Below are positions 13,151 to 23,732 of a stretch of 64,000 nt of DNA, piece after piece; position 1 is the stretch's first letter, and each line of letters opens with the position of its first letter. The translations under genes and the position numbers were made by a program. The DNA lies in contig NW_006921539.1 of the NCBI RefSeq assembly GCF_000340215.1, positions 3,066,056 to 3,130,055 of the forward strand, in the 5' to 3' direction. This DNA comes from Pseudocercospora fijiensis CIRAD86 (taxonomy: Eukaryota > Ascomycota > Dothideomycetes > Mycosphaerellales > Mycosphaerellaceae). Under the pieces are notes generated by a model. That model had not been told where the DNA came from. It ran no database searches and saw only the letters and a list, made by a program, of their open reading frames with translations.

Positions 13151-16100
13151 GCGTACTTCGTAGAGGCAAATAGTTAGATCGCCGCTAGTAGGGACGCTTT
13201 AGCCTATAGTACCGAGTTTAACGCTAATAGCGAGCGGTCGCCTATGCCTATAAAGTAAGCTCCTAAGCCCGGATCGGAGTCGTATAGGTCGGTAAAGTAG
13301 TCGGCGTCTTCTCCGGCGTTACTAAAATAGCTATAATTATCTACGTCGGTTCTCCTATTATCCTCCTAACTATCCTCCCGATAGCCGTCGTCGGCTTAGT
13401 TAGTATTATTTATAGTATCGCCTACTTTCTTACTATTATCGGCAAAGTTAGCCTACTTACGAGCTCGATCGTTACGCTTTCTATTCTATCGATTAAATAG
13501 GCGCGAATCGACTCGCTTTAGGTCTTTTAGAAGAAAGGTAGGGCTACTACCCTTCGACGGTTCTTTACTATTTCCTACTAGCGGTAGACGATTCTACTAA
13601 GGGGCGTTAGGCAGGCGATTCTACTAATAGGCGTTAGTAAGGCGTAGTAGGTTCGGTCGGTCGATATCGCGGTTCTAGTAGTTAGGAGATACTCTTACTA
13701 GAGCGAAGCTCGCTAGGGTATAAGAGGCGTTCCCTTTGTATCGGTTCTACTAGGCAGCCTTACTAGCGCGGCTATTGTTCCTAGTCGTAGCGTCTTAGCG
13801 ACGATTAGACGAGAACGAAAGTATATGCTCCTAGATTAATACCTGCTTCTTATAGTACGTAACCTACTTATCGACCTTTATACGACAATTTAGCTCGTCT
13901 ATGTTTAATTAGAGGCGCGGGTCTATTCGACGATAAGCTTCTAAGAGCTAGTTCGATTTCCGTATACTAGTATCCTTAGCGAGTCGCACCGTCTTAATAA
14001 TAAAGTCCGTTACTAAACGCCCTAAAGCGATATCCTACCGGTCGTAGTATTACTTATCGAGGAGATCTATCGCCTTTATCGGAGGGACCTTCTATTTCTT
14101 ACTAAGATAACGTTCCTAGCGCTTTAGACCGTGTCCGCCGTAGAGCTTTACTCGGTTACAGCTAGAAAGGTAACTATAATACTAACTAAGCGCTACCTCT
14201 CGAAAGTAAAGGGAGAGGTTAAGACGAACTGTCTCTCGCCCTATAATATAAGTATAATCCTTAGCCGCTTCGATAAAAGCATATACCGAACGGTATATTA
14301 TCTTATTTCCGACTAAAGCGTAGTCTCCCTCGCCGTAATCCGTAACGCTAAGTAGAGGATCGAAGAACCTAAGATACGCTAGATCGAACTATAGCCGCTA
14401 GGGGCGGGCGTAGTACCCCTAGATATAACTCGCTTTAGAAACTAGCGATTCCGCGACGTAGTCCCGATAATGCTAACAGTATCTACGACGGCGGGCGTGT
14501 CTATAATAACTAGTATCTAAGGAGGTATCGTTATCCGACGAGGATTAATCGGAGTCGTCCGAATCCTTACTATCTAATAAGGATCTATCCTTACTCGGAT
14601 TATCCCTATACCGACGGTGCTTCCGGCGTTGCTTCTTACCTTCCTATAGTAGACCCGGCAAGTCTAATAGCGGAAAGGGCAAAGGCTAACCCTACGTCGG
14701 CTTACGAGAGGAATTACCCGGATCGAAGTTACTAGGTAGCGGTAGTAGAGGATCGTTAGGAGGATTACTAGGTAGATTACTAGGAGGATTACTAGGCGGA
14801 TTGCTAGGCGAATCGCCTAGCGCAAACCCGCCCCGACGTAAGCGGCTATGCCTACGGGCATTTATATATACGTCTACCCTCTACTAGTAATTGTATTAAC
14901 CTAGGTTCGGCTAGGGCGGACTTAGCTTACGCGTAGCCGATAGCGGTAAAATCGCCTATTCTATTAGAAAGTCTAATACGACTTCGTTAAGATAGACTCC
15001 TCTCCGTCTAGCTAATTCGAGAAGATAATTACGACGCTAATAGTTTTGTTATATAGCGATATTCGCCCTATCGATCTTCTCGGTTATCTACGAGGTATCT
15101 ACCGGGGTACGATATTAGAAACGACTACGCGGCTCGTTAGCCTACGGGTCGGCGAGGCTATCGTTTATTAGAGGCAATTAGCCGCGACCGATGTCCTAGA
15201 ACGGCGACGTCGATAGATCGGAAGGCCCGGTTAACGGTTCCTTAGGGGAAGTCTTAGGTAGAGGCCCCCCTAGCTTCTAAGGATTCTCGTCCGCTAGGTA
15301 TCGTAGCTTAAGTAGCCTCCGTAAGAAAACCGATTTAAGCGAGCTATTAGGCGAACTAGGACGCTATTCCGGCGGCACGGTTGTTTCTACCGTAGTAATA
15401 GGCGAAACCGTAGGCTACGGTAGAACTTAAGCCGGTCGGGCCGGTAGGCGCTACTCTATTATAGGTAGTAGATAGATATCTAGGTAGAATTAACGGTAAT
15501 AGCGTAAATCGCGCACCGTTAGGAGCGCGGCTTTAAGCTCCTTAACCGATTTAGTTAGAATTCCTTTATCTACTACCTACTGCCCTAGGAAGTTGTAACT
15601 ATTAAGGGCGTTTAGGTAGAGTTCCTCGATTTTAGCCTATAGAGGCGGCGGATTTCCTACGAGCGGGTAATAGTATAGAACGTATAAGGCAAGCAAGTCG
15701 ATTCGGCCGTACTTTGCCCTAAGCTAGGTCGCGAAGTTCTCGCTATAATCGACGTAGTTCTAAATATAGGAACAGATGCGTAGGATATAGGGCTCTATAT
15801 CTAGCAATCCGAGATTATAGTACTAGGGCAGCGGATAAACCGCTAGCTTAGCTAATTTCGAGGCTTCTACTAGAGTTAGAAGCGAGTCCGAAGGAGCTAC
15901 GGTAAGCGGGTAAACTATTAGTAAGAGGGTAGAGGCGAGATAGTCTCTAGATAGAGGATAATAACGAAGAACCGACTAAAGGCGGAGGAGCGTAGCTTAT
16001 TAGGGTAGGTCCTCCTAGGGAAAGCGGCTACCCCTAGACCTAGGTATAGTAGGCAATTGCTACTAAAGGTAGAAACTACTACTACTATCTCCTCGGGGTA

Positions 16101-16313
16101 CTAATAGGATCGCCGATAAGGCGCTCGCGCGTCGGTAGGGTATAGTACGGAAGGGTAGTAAATCGAATAGGTACCGTTATAACAGGTAAGAGTTAAATCG
16201 TAGTAATCGGCGGAAGATCGGTAGGACCCGTAGCTAATCGCGTCGATTCTTGTCGTAGCCGTAACGACCGGGGTCGATTCGGGTAGAGGACTAGTAGTTA
16301 GTATAGAAGCCAA
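13150..16313 (-). pseudogene. Ty3-B gag remnant
   Basis: First reading frame after the 5' LTR on the - strand. It opens with an ATG at 16313 (MASILTTSPLPES...), 27 bases inside the LTR, and is open for 70 codons to 16101, then continues with RIP-type stops in a low-complexity, Ser/Tyr/Arg-rich region. No capsid motif can be named. Identity as gag rests on position: first ORF, upstream of the protease and zinc finger. Its frame differs from pol. Confidence 0.6.
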
Positions 16314-16339
16314 CTAAGTGTTAAGCGAAGCTACTAAGT

Positions 16340-16527
16340 TGCTAGGCATACGGTTATAGTACGAAGGTATCGTAACGGTTATACAGTATAAAAGTTAATG
16401 CCCTCTCTAAGGTACCGCGAGGCAAGCTATCTATATAATAGTCCTACTATTAGTAGTAATAGCGACCGTAGCGGTCGATAGTAACCGCTGCCTGCTATCG
16501 TATATACAATAGTGTCGTATCGTAACA
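16340..16527 (-). repeat. Ty3-B 5' LTR (188 bp)
   Basis: Partner of 3333-3520, same length, TG...CA ends. Differences between the LTRs are mostly C/T or G/A, as RIP would add after insertion, so LTR divergence cannot be used as a clock here. Confidence 0.93.
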
Positions 16528-16532
16528 AGGGT
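16528..16532. other. Target-site duplication AGGGT of Ty3-B (partner 3328-3332)
   Basis: AGGGT precedes the left LTR and follows the right LTR. Removing Ty3-B plus one copy gives ...GACGACAAGGGTTACTTAAA..., which agrees with the uninterrupted Ty3-A2 copy (reverse complement near 48390-48410). The second copy therefore supplies the empty site. Confidence 0.93.
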
Positions 16533-17940
16533 TACTTAAAGTTTAAGGGTAGATACTATGTCCCTACTAAACAATCGATTAGATAAGAGCTTTTAAAGAG
16601 GCACTATAATAGTAAGCTCGCTAGTTACTATAGCATAGAGAGGTCGTACGAGCTACTATCGCGTATATACTATTAGCTAAATAGTAAGCGGTATATAAAG
16701 GAGTATATACAGACCTATATAGTATACTAGCGAGTTAAAGTACCGAAGCACTTGCCGTTCGGCGAGTTGTCTTCGCTCCCGGTTCTAAAGAAGCTATTTG
16801 CTAAGCTAATAATAGACTTTATTATAGGCCTTCCTCCTACTAAGCGTAGGGGTAGCAAGGATATATATAATGCTATCCTTGTTATAGTAGATCGATTTAC
16901 TAAAGGCGCTCGATACATCCCGGCGCGTAAGGATTAGACTACTATTAATATAGCAGAGGCGCTATAGACTAATATCTTCTATACCTATTAGGGAACCCCT
17001 AAGGGGATCGTATCCGATCGTAGATCGACACTAATATCTTACTATTAGAGCGAGATTTGCTTATAGCTAAGACTAAAGCATCGGCTATTAATAGCCTTCT
17101 ATCTACAGACTAACGGTTAAACAGAGAGGCAGAATACTACCCTATAGCAGTACCTACGCAGTTACATTAACGAGAACCCTAACGACTAGGTCAACCTCCT
17201 ATAACTAGCTAAATTCGTATACAATAACAGTATCTACTTATCGACTAAGGTGTTACTATACATAGCTATAATAGGCTAGAACGCTACTATACTACAAGAC
17301 CTACTATCGCTCGAGGCCGAGCGTAAGGAAAGGGAAGCGCGTTAAGTACTAGAGATACTAGCGGCGATAGAACGTGTCTAGAAGATGCGAGAAATCTATA
17401 CTAAGATAGCTAAGAAGCTAACAAAGGCTTAAGAGTATTAAAAGGCCTACTACGATAAGCGCTATATACCGATAACCTTTAAACAAGGCGATATAGTTAT
17501 ACTTAGTACGAAGAACCTCCGCATCCGCAAACACCTATTACCTAATAGTAAAACAAGGCCTAAGCTCGCACTAAGATACATTAGCCTATTCCGCATTCGA
17601 GAAGTTAAGGGCTCTTCCGTATAGGCCTACTAGTTATAGCTCCCCCCTTATTATACTATCTATAATACCTTCTACGTATCCCTCCTTAAACTATATTACT
17701 AGCGCGAAGGCGATAAAGCGCCTACTAAGTTAGAAGAAGTCTTAGCCGATAGTAAAGAGCTATAGTCTATAGAGCGTATACTAAAGTATCGGACTAGGAA
17801 GGGTAAGAAGGAGTACCTATTAAGATAGTAGGGCTATTTACTAGAATAGGACTCGTAGGAAGCTAAAGATTCTTTTAAAGATATAACTAAGTTGTTAGAT
17901 AAGTATTAAACTAGTATAAAGAATAAGAAGAAGGCTAAGG
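16533..17940 (+). pseudogene. Ty3-A1 integrase and chromodomain remnant
   Basis: Resumes the interrupted pol. A zinc-binding HHCC region (about 16570-16720) has several His/Cys now Tyr. The catalytic core includes LIIDFIIGLPPTKRRGS and ILVIVDRFTKGARYIPARKD (16800-16935), then GTPKGIVSDR (about 16995) and a YLQTNG.TERQNT segment (about 17100). The C-terminus has IERILKYRTRKGKKEYLLR..GY (about 17770-17840), a chromodomain core, making the element a chromovirus. 16752-16937 is open; elsewhere stops occur at Trp/Gln codons. Confidence 0.9.
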
Positions 17941-18864
17941 GCCTATAATATCGCCTAGGATTAATACTACCCCCGGGGTACTATTAGCCGACTAATTAGA
18001 GGCAAGCAATTGTTAGTAGCAAAGGACAACAAGACTATACTACGATAACGAACGCGCAACGAGTGCTAACGAGCGCACTATAACTGTTAACTAATCGACT
18101 GCTCTTTCGAGGATTCTACCTCTTTACTAATGCGCCCTATAGGTCCCCCTCTTATTCTTTATTCTATCGAGGCCTCGAGACCTAAGCGTTCGATAAGGGC
18201 GATGTGCGCGCGCGTGCGAATAACGGTAATAAAGGTAATAGTGTCGCGCTACGAGCTAGTAGTGCGCCGGCGGCTAACGCGGCTATATTAGTAACGGTAT
18301 TGTAGAGTATATTATTAGTCGAAGAAGGAAGTCGGAAACAAGGTAAAGTTAGCGCTAAGACGGCTAGCGCCGCTATTGTTAACATTACTTGCTATTATTA
18401 CTACGCCTATAGATACAACCTTACCTATACTACGAGCCTAAGGCACTAAGGGGTTGATTAAAACTTTAATTAAAACTTTAAGCCGCCTAAAAGATTAAGC
18501 GACTAATAGACTAACTAAGGGCAAAAACTATAGAGCTAAGCTAGCTAGGGTCGATCTTGCGGACAATAGGTTACTCCTCGATCTTTCCGACCCTTTAAGC
18601 GAGGCGAACCTCTACTACTATACTTATAATAGCCTTTACCTATAGAAACTAGAAGAACTAAGTTTTTGAAAAGATATAATTAGTTAATACTAAAAGGCTG
18701 CTAAACCTAACTAATTAGGGCTAGTGAAACTACGATAGTAAATAATAGTCCTCGTAATAATAAGAACAATCCCTCGGAACGGACAACCCTTAGAAGCGGA
18801 CATTTCTAGGTCTTTTAGAGTAGACGCAAAGAACTCGGAACGATATTACTTAGAACGGAGGCAG
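17941..18864 (+). other. Ty3-A1 region between pol and 3' LTR, with a conserved possible small ORF
   Basis: About 920 bp after the chromodomain. At 17958-17989 there is a near-palindrome centred on CCCCCGGGG that recurs in Ty3-A2 (about 46940-46975) and at 63419-63450. From about 18180 a + frame (FDKGDVRARANN..., AAILVTVL, GKVSAKT.SAAI.NIT, DLADNRLLLDLS.PLSEANLYYY) is shared with Ty3-A2 without indels in the parts compared, though it is full of RIP-type stops. GGAGGCAG at 18857-18864, just before the LTR, is a likely polypurine tract. Confidence 0.55.
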
Positions 18865-19357
18865 TGCTACAATACCTCGTACGCCTACCTGTTATAGCAG
18901 GGAAGGCGCGCTCGTATTGTAATTAGTCGATAGTCCTTAATTCTCGTAGTTATATATTACTTTATTGTATATAAGGATAGCGCAGTTAGAGTTAGACATT
19001 GTATTAGAAGTGAGGTTTAATATAGTTACATAATTAGGTAGTTGTGCGTTTAATTTAGCGCGGACTAAGCGGCTTATTAGACCTGCTAAGTTAGTAGTAA
19101 TAGAGGTCGAGATTGGAATATAGATAGGCTACGAGGGCGCGGCCTTTAGAAGGGAAGCGTGTGTTAGGGCTAAAGAGGCTATACGTAATTAGCATATAAT
19201 TAGGCCGAGTGAAGCTAGGGTCTTAGTACCTTAGGCAGGGCTTAGCACTTAGCAATAGGCTAACTTGCCTGCCTTCCTCCCTCTCCTCCTAGTTCCTTAT
19301 CGAATACTACTTGTACCTACTACCACCCTATCTACCTACTAATATACCCTTCTTATA
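18865..19357 (+). repeat. Ty3-A1 3' LTR (493 bp)
   Basis: Starts TGCTACAATA directly after a purine tract and ends ...CTTATA, a RIP-type change of ...CTTACA. Ty3-A2 has an LTR of exactly the same length (45602-46094, inverted), which fixes both ends. Related, more divergent fragments are at 23139-23485 and 63451-63636. Confidence 0.88.
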
Positions 19358-20236
19358 CTAGCTTTTCGTAGTAGCTTTAACTATAATTTTCTAGATTAAT
19401 AGGACTTATACCTTAGCCCTTTACTAGTATCTCGTCTCTTTAACTATACTCGATCTACTCCTAGCGCTTATTGTCTATAGTATTAGGCCCTAAGACTATA
19501 CCTATTACTAGATCGACGTAGGGTATCTCCTCGCTTTTTTTAGTTCCTTTATTCGTAGTATTAAGCTCTATCGCGGTATCCTAAACTCTAGTATTATTAT
19601 TCTCGGCTATCTAAATATCTCTATTACTATCGGTCGTATCGATAGAGGTAGCGGCTATAGGTCTAAATGCTATTAGTTAACGTTTTAAAGAAAAATATGC
19701 CGGCTATAGCTACCGGCTATAGCTGCTAGCTATAGCCGCTAGCTAGATTAACTTAGGCTACTCGAACTTTACGCTCGAACGACGAAAACTAGCCGCAATT
19801 CTTTCCTCCTCTTAGCCTTCTCTTAGGTTATCTTCTTATTCTAACCTTTACTTTTTTCTATAGGCGCTAGCTATCGATAGAATACCTTATTCCGCGCCTT
19901 TCTTCTCTTATCCTTAGCTCTTTTATCCTTATCTATCTTCTCCTTTCTCTCGCGGTCTCGTACGGAATTCTTCTTCGTAGAGTACTCCTCTTTAGTCTTA
20001 CGCTTTTTAGTTAGATACTTAGGTAAAACAAACTCGCGATCTTTAGTTCTATCTTCTATTTAGCGCGCGGCGCGCTTCTCTCTTACTATTATAAGGAAAA
20101 GGGGCGGGGGCGTAGCGTATAGTAGTTATTATCAGTATAGATATAGAGGAAGAAGTTAAAAGGTATAAGAATATCGCGAAGCCCTAATTATTGCTACCTA
20201 CGTAACGTTATATAGGTAAGCTTTCGCAACTATAGC
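19358..20236. other. Decayed repeat DNA without a recognisable gene
   Basis: RIP-like composition. A short block rich in CTATAGC/CCGGC (19695-19745) resembles the motif repeated near 21376, 21976 and 22764. On the - strand about 20085-19785 reads as a Lys/Arg/Glu-rich segment (KKRKTKEEY, RERKEKIDKDKRAKDKRRK) that may be a relic of a coding region. No domain can be assigned. Confidence 0.5.
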
Positions 20237-20459
20237 AACTACGCCCCGGTAATAGTAACTACGCCCTAGTAATAGTAACTACGCCCTAGCAACGGCAACT
20301 ACGCCCTAGTAACGGCAACTACGCCCTAGTAACGGTAATAGAGCGTAGTAAATATAACCTAGTAACTATTATAGCCGGCAATCGTAGCCGGCAGTCGAAT
20401 AAGAGTGTCCTTATAGTAAAACTACGCCCTAGTAACGGCAACTACGCCCTAGTAACGGC
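20237..20459. repeat. 20-bp tandem repeats (5 units, then 2 units) within a duplicated block
   Basis: Units of AACTACGCCCTAGTAACGGC and close variants run five times at 20237-20336 and twice at 20420-20459. Each array is followed by a similar block of about 80-95 bp (starting near AGAGCGTAGTAAATATAAC and ending CCTTATAGTAAAACT, to about 20536), so the whole is a degenerate higher-order duplication. It could be subterminal repeats of a decayed transposon. Function unknown. Confidence 0.85.
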
Positions 20460-20536
20460 AAAAGAGCGTAGTAAATATAACAGAGTTACTATTATAGCAG
20501 CCTAGCGGTCGAATAAGAGTATCCTTATAGTAAAAC

Positions 20537-21121
20537 TAATATAGTCTCTAGTTTAAACTAGGAATCTATATAGTTCGAAAAAACTAAACCGGAACTAGGG
20601 AGCTAGTTCGCCGCTAAGAAACCAAACTATATATGTTTAGTAGTTCGGAAACCGAACTACTGCAGGGTCTAAGCGAGTCGCCGTTTTAGTACCTAGTAGA
20701 TAAGTATTTCGACTTCTAGATAAGAAAGCCGGTTTAGAATCTAATTGAATTACTAAAGAATATCTATATTATAGTAGGATACTATTATTACGCTAACTAT
20801 TTAGTAAAAGGAGGCTCTCGCTATATTACTATACTAGCTATATTTTAAAGTTTGCCGTACCTGCCTTTTTTAGCCGTACCTACCCTTTTTAGCCGTACCT
20901 ACCTTCTTTGCTTACTCTAACTTTACTAGAATATAGGCTTACGCGATGCTTAATCTATTAACTAGCGATACCGCGATACTACCTCTCTCGCTATATATAA
21001 TCTTCGTATTAATACTTATATCTCTACGCTCTATTTCTACTATCTTTACTATATCCTCGCTTTGCGCGCGCCTTCTTATACCTTTATAACGTACTCTTTT
21101 ATTAATTCGATAACTTTTATA
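20537..21121. other. Unassigned decayed DNA upstream of the H3 copy
   Basis: No frame with recognisable similarity. It includes two tandem near-copies of a short CCGTACCTACC-type motif (about 20860-20905). The part just before 21122 would hold the promoter of the H3 copy, but nothing can be identified. Confidence 0.4.
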
Positions 21122-21766
21122 ATAGCGAGTCTACTTAACTAAGTTACGACGTCTCGTAAGAAGGGACCTACTACTACTACGGATCGTAATAAGACCGGAC
21201 CTACTAGAAAGAGTATAATATATCTACGTAAGAAGGCTACTACTACTACCGCTAGCTCTAGTACTAGAAAGCGTATCGCGGGTAAGGCTCCGCGTAAGAC
21301 AACGACTAGCGCTTCTACTACTAGTAGCAATAATCGTACTAAGCGACGATAGCGCTTAGGAAGTAAATTTTATCTATAGCCGGTAGCGTAGTCGGTATTT
21401 TTACTCCTTTTTACTAATCCTTCTTTAGCCGTTACGGTAGCCCTTCGTAAGATTCGGAGGTATTAGAGTATTAGTAAACTCCTAATCCGTAAAGCTCCTT
21501 TCTAACTACTTATTTGTAAAATTAACTAAGGTAGTATATTAGACTATCGCTTCTAAGCCTCTGTAATAGAAGCCCTTTAGGAGGCTATAGAAGCCTACCT
21601 AGTTCGTATCTTCGAATATATGTTTCTCTTCTACCTCTTTTTAAACTATACTAATACTATTTTAGCTATTAACCTTATAGCTATCTATAGGAAGCGCGTT
21701 ACGATTATAAATAAGGATTTCAAAGCCCTCGATTAGATTCTTAAATGCTAGAATGTCTATATTTGA
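21122..21766 (+). pseudogene. RIP-inactivated histone H3 gene copy with introns
   Basis: The tail segment TRKRIAGKAPRK matches H3 residues around K9-K18, preceded by an extra basic Thr-rich N-terminal extension. The histone fold follows canonical H3 residue by residue from Y54 to E105 (ALRKIRRY, KLLIRKAPF, DYRF, EAYLVRIFE), ending YRKRVTIINKD. The codons for Gln 55, 68, 76, 85 and 93 are all now stops (21464, 21503, 21527, 21554, 21578). A 66-bp intron (21363-21428, GT...AG with CTAAT branch site) lies near G44. A second intron (about 50 bp, ending TTTTAG at 21665) lies after FE. The start codon position (21122) reads ATA; a TGA ends at 21766. Loop 1 has canonical H3 length, unlike CenH3. Confidence 0.88.
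21376..21407 (-). repeat. Short dispersed repeat inside intron 1 of the H3 copy
   Basis: In reverse complement this segment reads GGAGTAAAAATACCGACTAC... and matches 21976-22010 and 22764-22790 (opposite orientation) at most positions. The three copies share the core AAAAATGCCGGCTACGCTAC. It could be a short transposon terminal repeat or an introner-like sequence; the data here do not decide. Confidence 0.6.
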
Positions 21767-23138
21767 GATAGTAGTAGGTAGGATAGATATTCTAGTAGGA
21801 AGGATATTCCTAGTATTATCTATAAGCGTTTCGATATACGAAATATACCGCTGTTATACGGCGCTATATACCCCGCTCTAAATACTCTCTAAGTATATAT
21901 ATATATATATAGTATAGTATAGTATAGTATGCTTTATTAGCCGTACGGAATAGAAGTCTTCGAAAATTCTATTAGTACTAAGGAGTAAAAATGCCGGCTA
22001 CGCTACTAGCTATACTACCGGGTCTTATAAAGAACTAAAAGAAGATAGCTATTCTTATTAATTTATAATAGTTTAGATTATTATAAAAAGAAAATAGGGA
22101 AAAAGGAGGAAGGTTTCAGAACCTAAAAATAATATTTATAGGAGTTATCCCTAATTTCTAGACTATATTATATACCTGCTTTCGTAACTCTACCTAATAT
22201 ACCCTCTAAATATCCTTATACTCTATCTACTAGAAATTTAACGAGGTACCTAGATCTATAGTAGCCTCTATATCTTCTACTATCTTCTATAAGTAAAAGC
22301 ACTCCTTAATAGTAGCCTCTACCTCCTTATATAATACGGAGTTACTTCCTACCCTACCCTTTATATCTACTAAATAACTAAGAGTTCTAAGGAACGAACT
22401 AGAATTCAGATATAGTATAGCGAGTAACTAGTATAGGGTAGTATAGAGCTACTTTATAGATCTTTTATATACTATACCGATGCCGGGGAAGGAGCTAATC
22501 TAGTACTTAATATTAGTAAATAGTTTAGTAGGAAAGTATTAGAACTTCTTAAGAAGAGCTTTAAGGGAAATCGATAAGTTCTACCTAGATCTAGATAAAG
22601 ACATTCTACTAAGTAGTTAGGGAATTAAATAGGGAGCGAAAGGATAAAATTTATACCTAAGGAGTATAGTTTCTAAACTATACTATAATAGCTTATATAT
22701 ATGTAAATACTTAATTAGTTAGTGCCCTTAGCTAATTGTCTATAGATCTTCGTATAACTAAAAAATGCCGGCTACGCTACCGGTTATACTACTAGGTCTT
22801 ATAAAGGGCTTGCTTTAAGTTACGTATATATTCCTATACTTCTTAGAACCCGATAAATTCTATAGTCCGAACCTACTACTCCTATAGTTACTTAGTAAAC
22901 TAACCTAGACTAAACTAGAATTTCGTCTTAGCAAACTAAACTAAACTAACTAGAACTACTACGGGGTCTATATTTTAATTAGATATACTAAGTTAAGATA
23001 ACCTTAGTTCCCTTAACTTAGTATAGTTAAGGATTCTATAACTAGTTAAGGCTACTACGTTATAATAGCGTTAATATACCCTTACTATAGGGTTAGTAGT
23101 AGAAGCTTTATTAGAAGAGTAGCTATTATATAATAGAT
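21767..23138. other. Decayed AT-rich repeat DNA
   Basis: No gene recognised. Contains a (TA)n tract and four GTATA units at 21894-21932, two copies of the AAAAATGCCGGCTACGC motif (21976-22010, 22764-22790), and a + frame at about 22380-22720 with protein-like runs (FLRRALREIDKFYLDLDKDILLS) that I cannot assign. Confidence 0.5.
22984..23025. repeat. Perfect 14-bp inverted repeat, hairpin candidate
   Basis: TATACTAAGTTAAG (22984-22997) is repeated as its exact reverse complement at 23012-23025 with a 14-base spacer. It lies about 110 bp before an LTR relic. It may be part of that LTR subfamily's U3 or the end of another repeat. Confidence 0.6.
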
Positions 23139-23485
23139 ATAGAAGTAAGGTTTAATAATAAGATTACTAGTAATGTAATTAGCTAGTTAAGCGTTTAATT
23201 TAGCGCGTAAGAAGCGCGGCTTATTAGATTAGTAACTTAGCGAGGGGATAGTAAAAAATAGCTACGAGGGCGTAGCCTTAGCCCTTTAGAAGGGAAGCCT
23301 ATATTAGAGGGTTTGCAAAAGGCATATAACTAGCCAAGTAAAGCTAGGGTCTTAGTACCTTATGTAGGGCTTAGCGCTTAGCGTTAGCCTAACTTCCTAG
23401 CCTTCCTCTCCCTCCTTTATAGACCCTTTCGAATGCTACACGCTTTTAACTACACTATCCACCTGCTTGCATAACCCGTGTCACA
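23139..23485 (+). repeat. Ty3-A-related LTR fragment bordering the gene island
   Basis: Matches the 3' two thirds of the 493-bp Ty3-A LTR (GAAGTAAGGTTTAATA..., TAAAGCTAGGGTCTTAGTACC, GGGCTTAGCGCTTAGCG, CACCTGCTTGCATAACCCG), ending ..GTCACA at 23485. It keeps more CA/TG than the other copies near its right end. The first part of the LTR is missing or too divergent to see. It marks the left edge of the island. Confidence 0.8.
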
Positions 23486-23732
23486 CTACTTATAGGCCGA
23501 TTTTACCCACTTAGCACTTGCCTCTAGCCAGGTTTCACCACATATCCCTGGCGTGGTGGTGTTGCGATGGGAGCGGAAAACTCTGTCCGCAAGTCCATGT
23601 TCATGCTCGCTGCTGTGTCAACAGGAATTGGAATGAATGCACGCATCATGGACTCTTGCCTGTGCAAGAGAACGCCCCAATAATGACTTGCAGTCCTTCG
23701 ACCAACATCTATGATTCTGAGCCTGACACCAA

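Larger units (their letters stand above)
3333..16527 (-). mobile_element. Nested Ty3/gypsy chromovirus Ty3-B, 13.2 kb, complete with both LTRs
   Basis: Two 188-bp LTRs (3333-3520 and 16340-16527) begin TG and end CA and are flanked by the 5-bp direct repeat AGGGT (3328-3332, 16528-16532). Coding is on the - strand: gag, protease, RT, RNase H, integrase, chromodomain, then an extra long frame. A purine tract (AAAGAGGGAGG in element orientation, about 3521-3532) abuts the left LTR, as expected for the polypurine tract at a 3' LTR. At 13,195 bp it is large for a fungal Ty3/gypsy element (commonly 5-8 kb). Gag, pol and the third frame lie in three different frames. RIP stops are found throughout. 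Confidence 0.93.
1..19357 (+). mobile_element. Ty3/gypsy chromovirus copy Ty3-A1 (RIP-degraded, split by nested Ty3-B)
   Basis: LTR retrotransposon running gag, protease, reverse transcriptase, RNase H, integrase, chromodomain, 3' LTR on the + strand. Its own sequence is 1-3332 plus 16533-19357. The 5' LTR and gag start lie outside the window. The second copy (45602-52695, reverse strand) aligns throughout: window base 1 corresponds to about 51745. The copies differ mainly by CpA/TpA-type transitions. Every coding domain carries several stops, so the copy is dead. The insertion of Ty3-B falls in the RNase H to integrase linker, where the flanking codons read DDKG then YLKFKG. Confidence 0.93.

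Noticed and set aside
20237..20459. CRISPR-like array
   Set aside because: Units are contiguous without spacers and the genome is fungal; it is a tandem repeat.
21139..21330. 63-codon - strand hydrophobic frame
   Set aside because: It is the antisense of the H3-like N-terminal tail.
21122..21766. Centromeric H3 (CenH3) identity for the H3 copy
   Set aside because: The distance between the conserved Gln positions around loop 1 equals canonical H3, without the longer loop usual for CenH3; the tail keeps GKAPRK.
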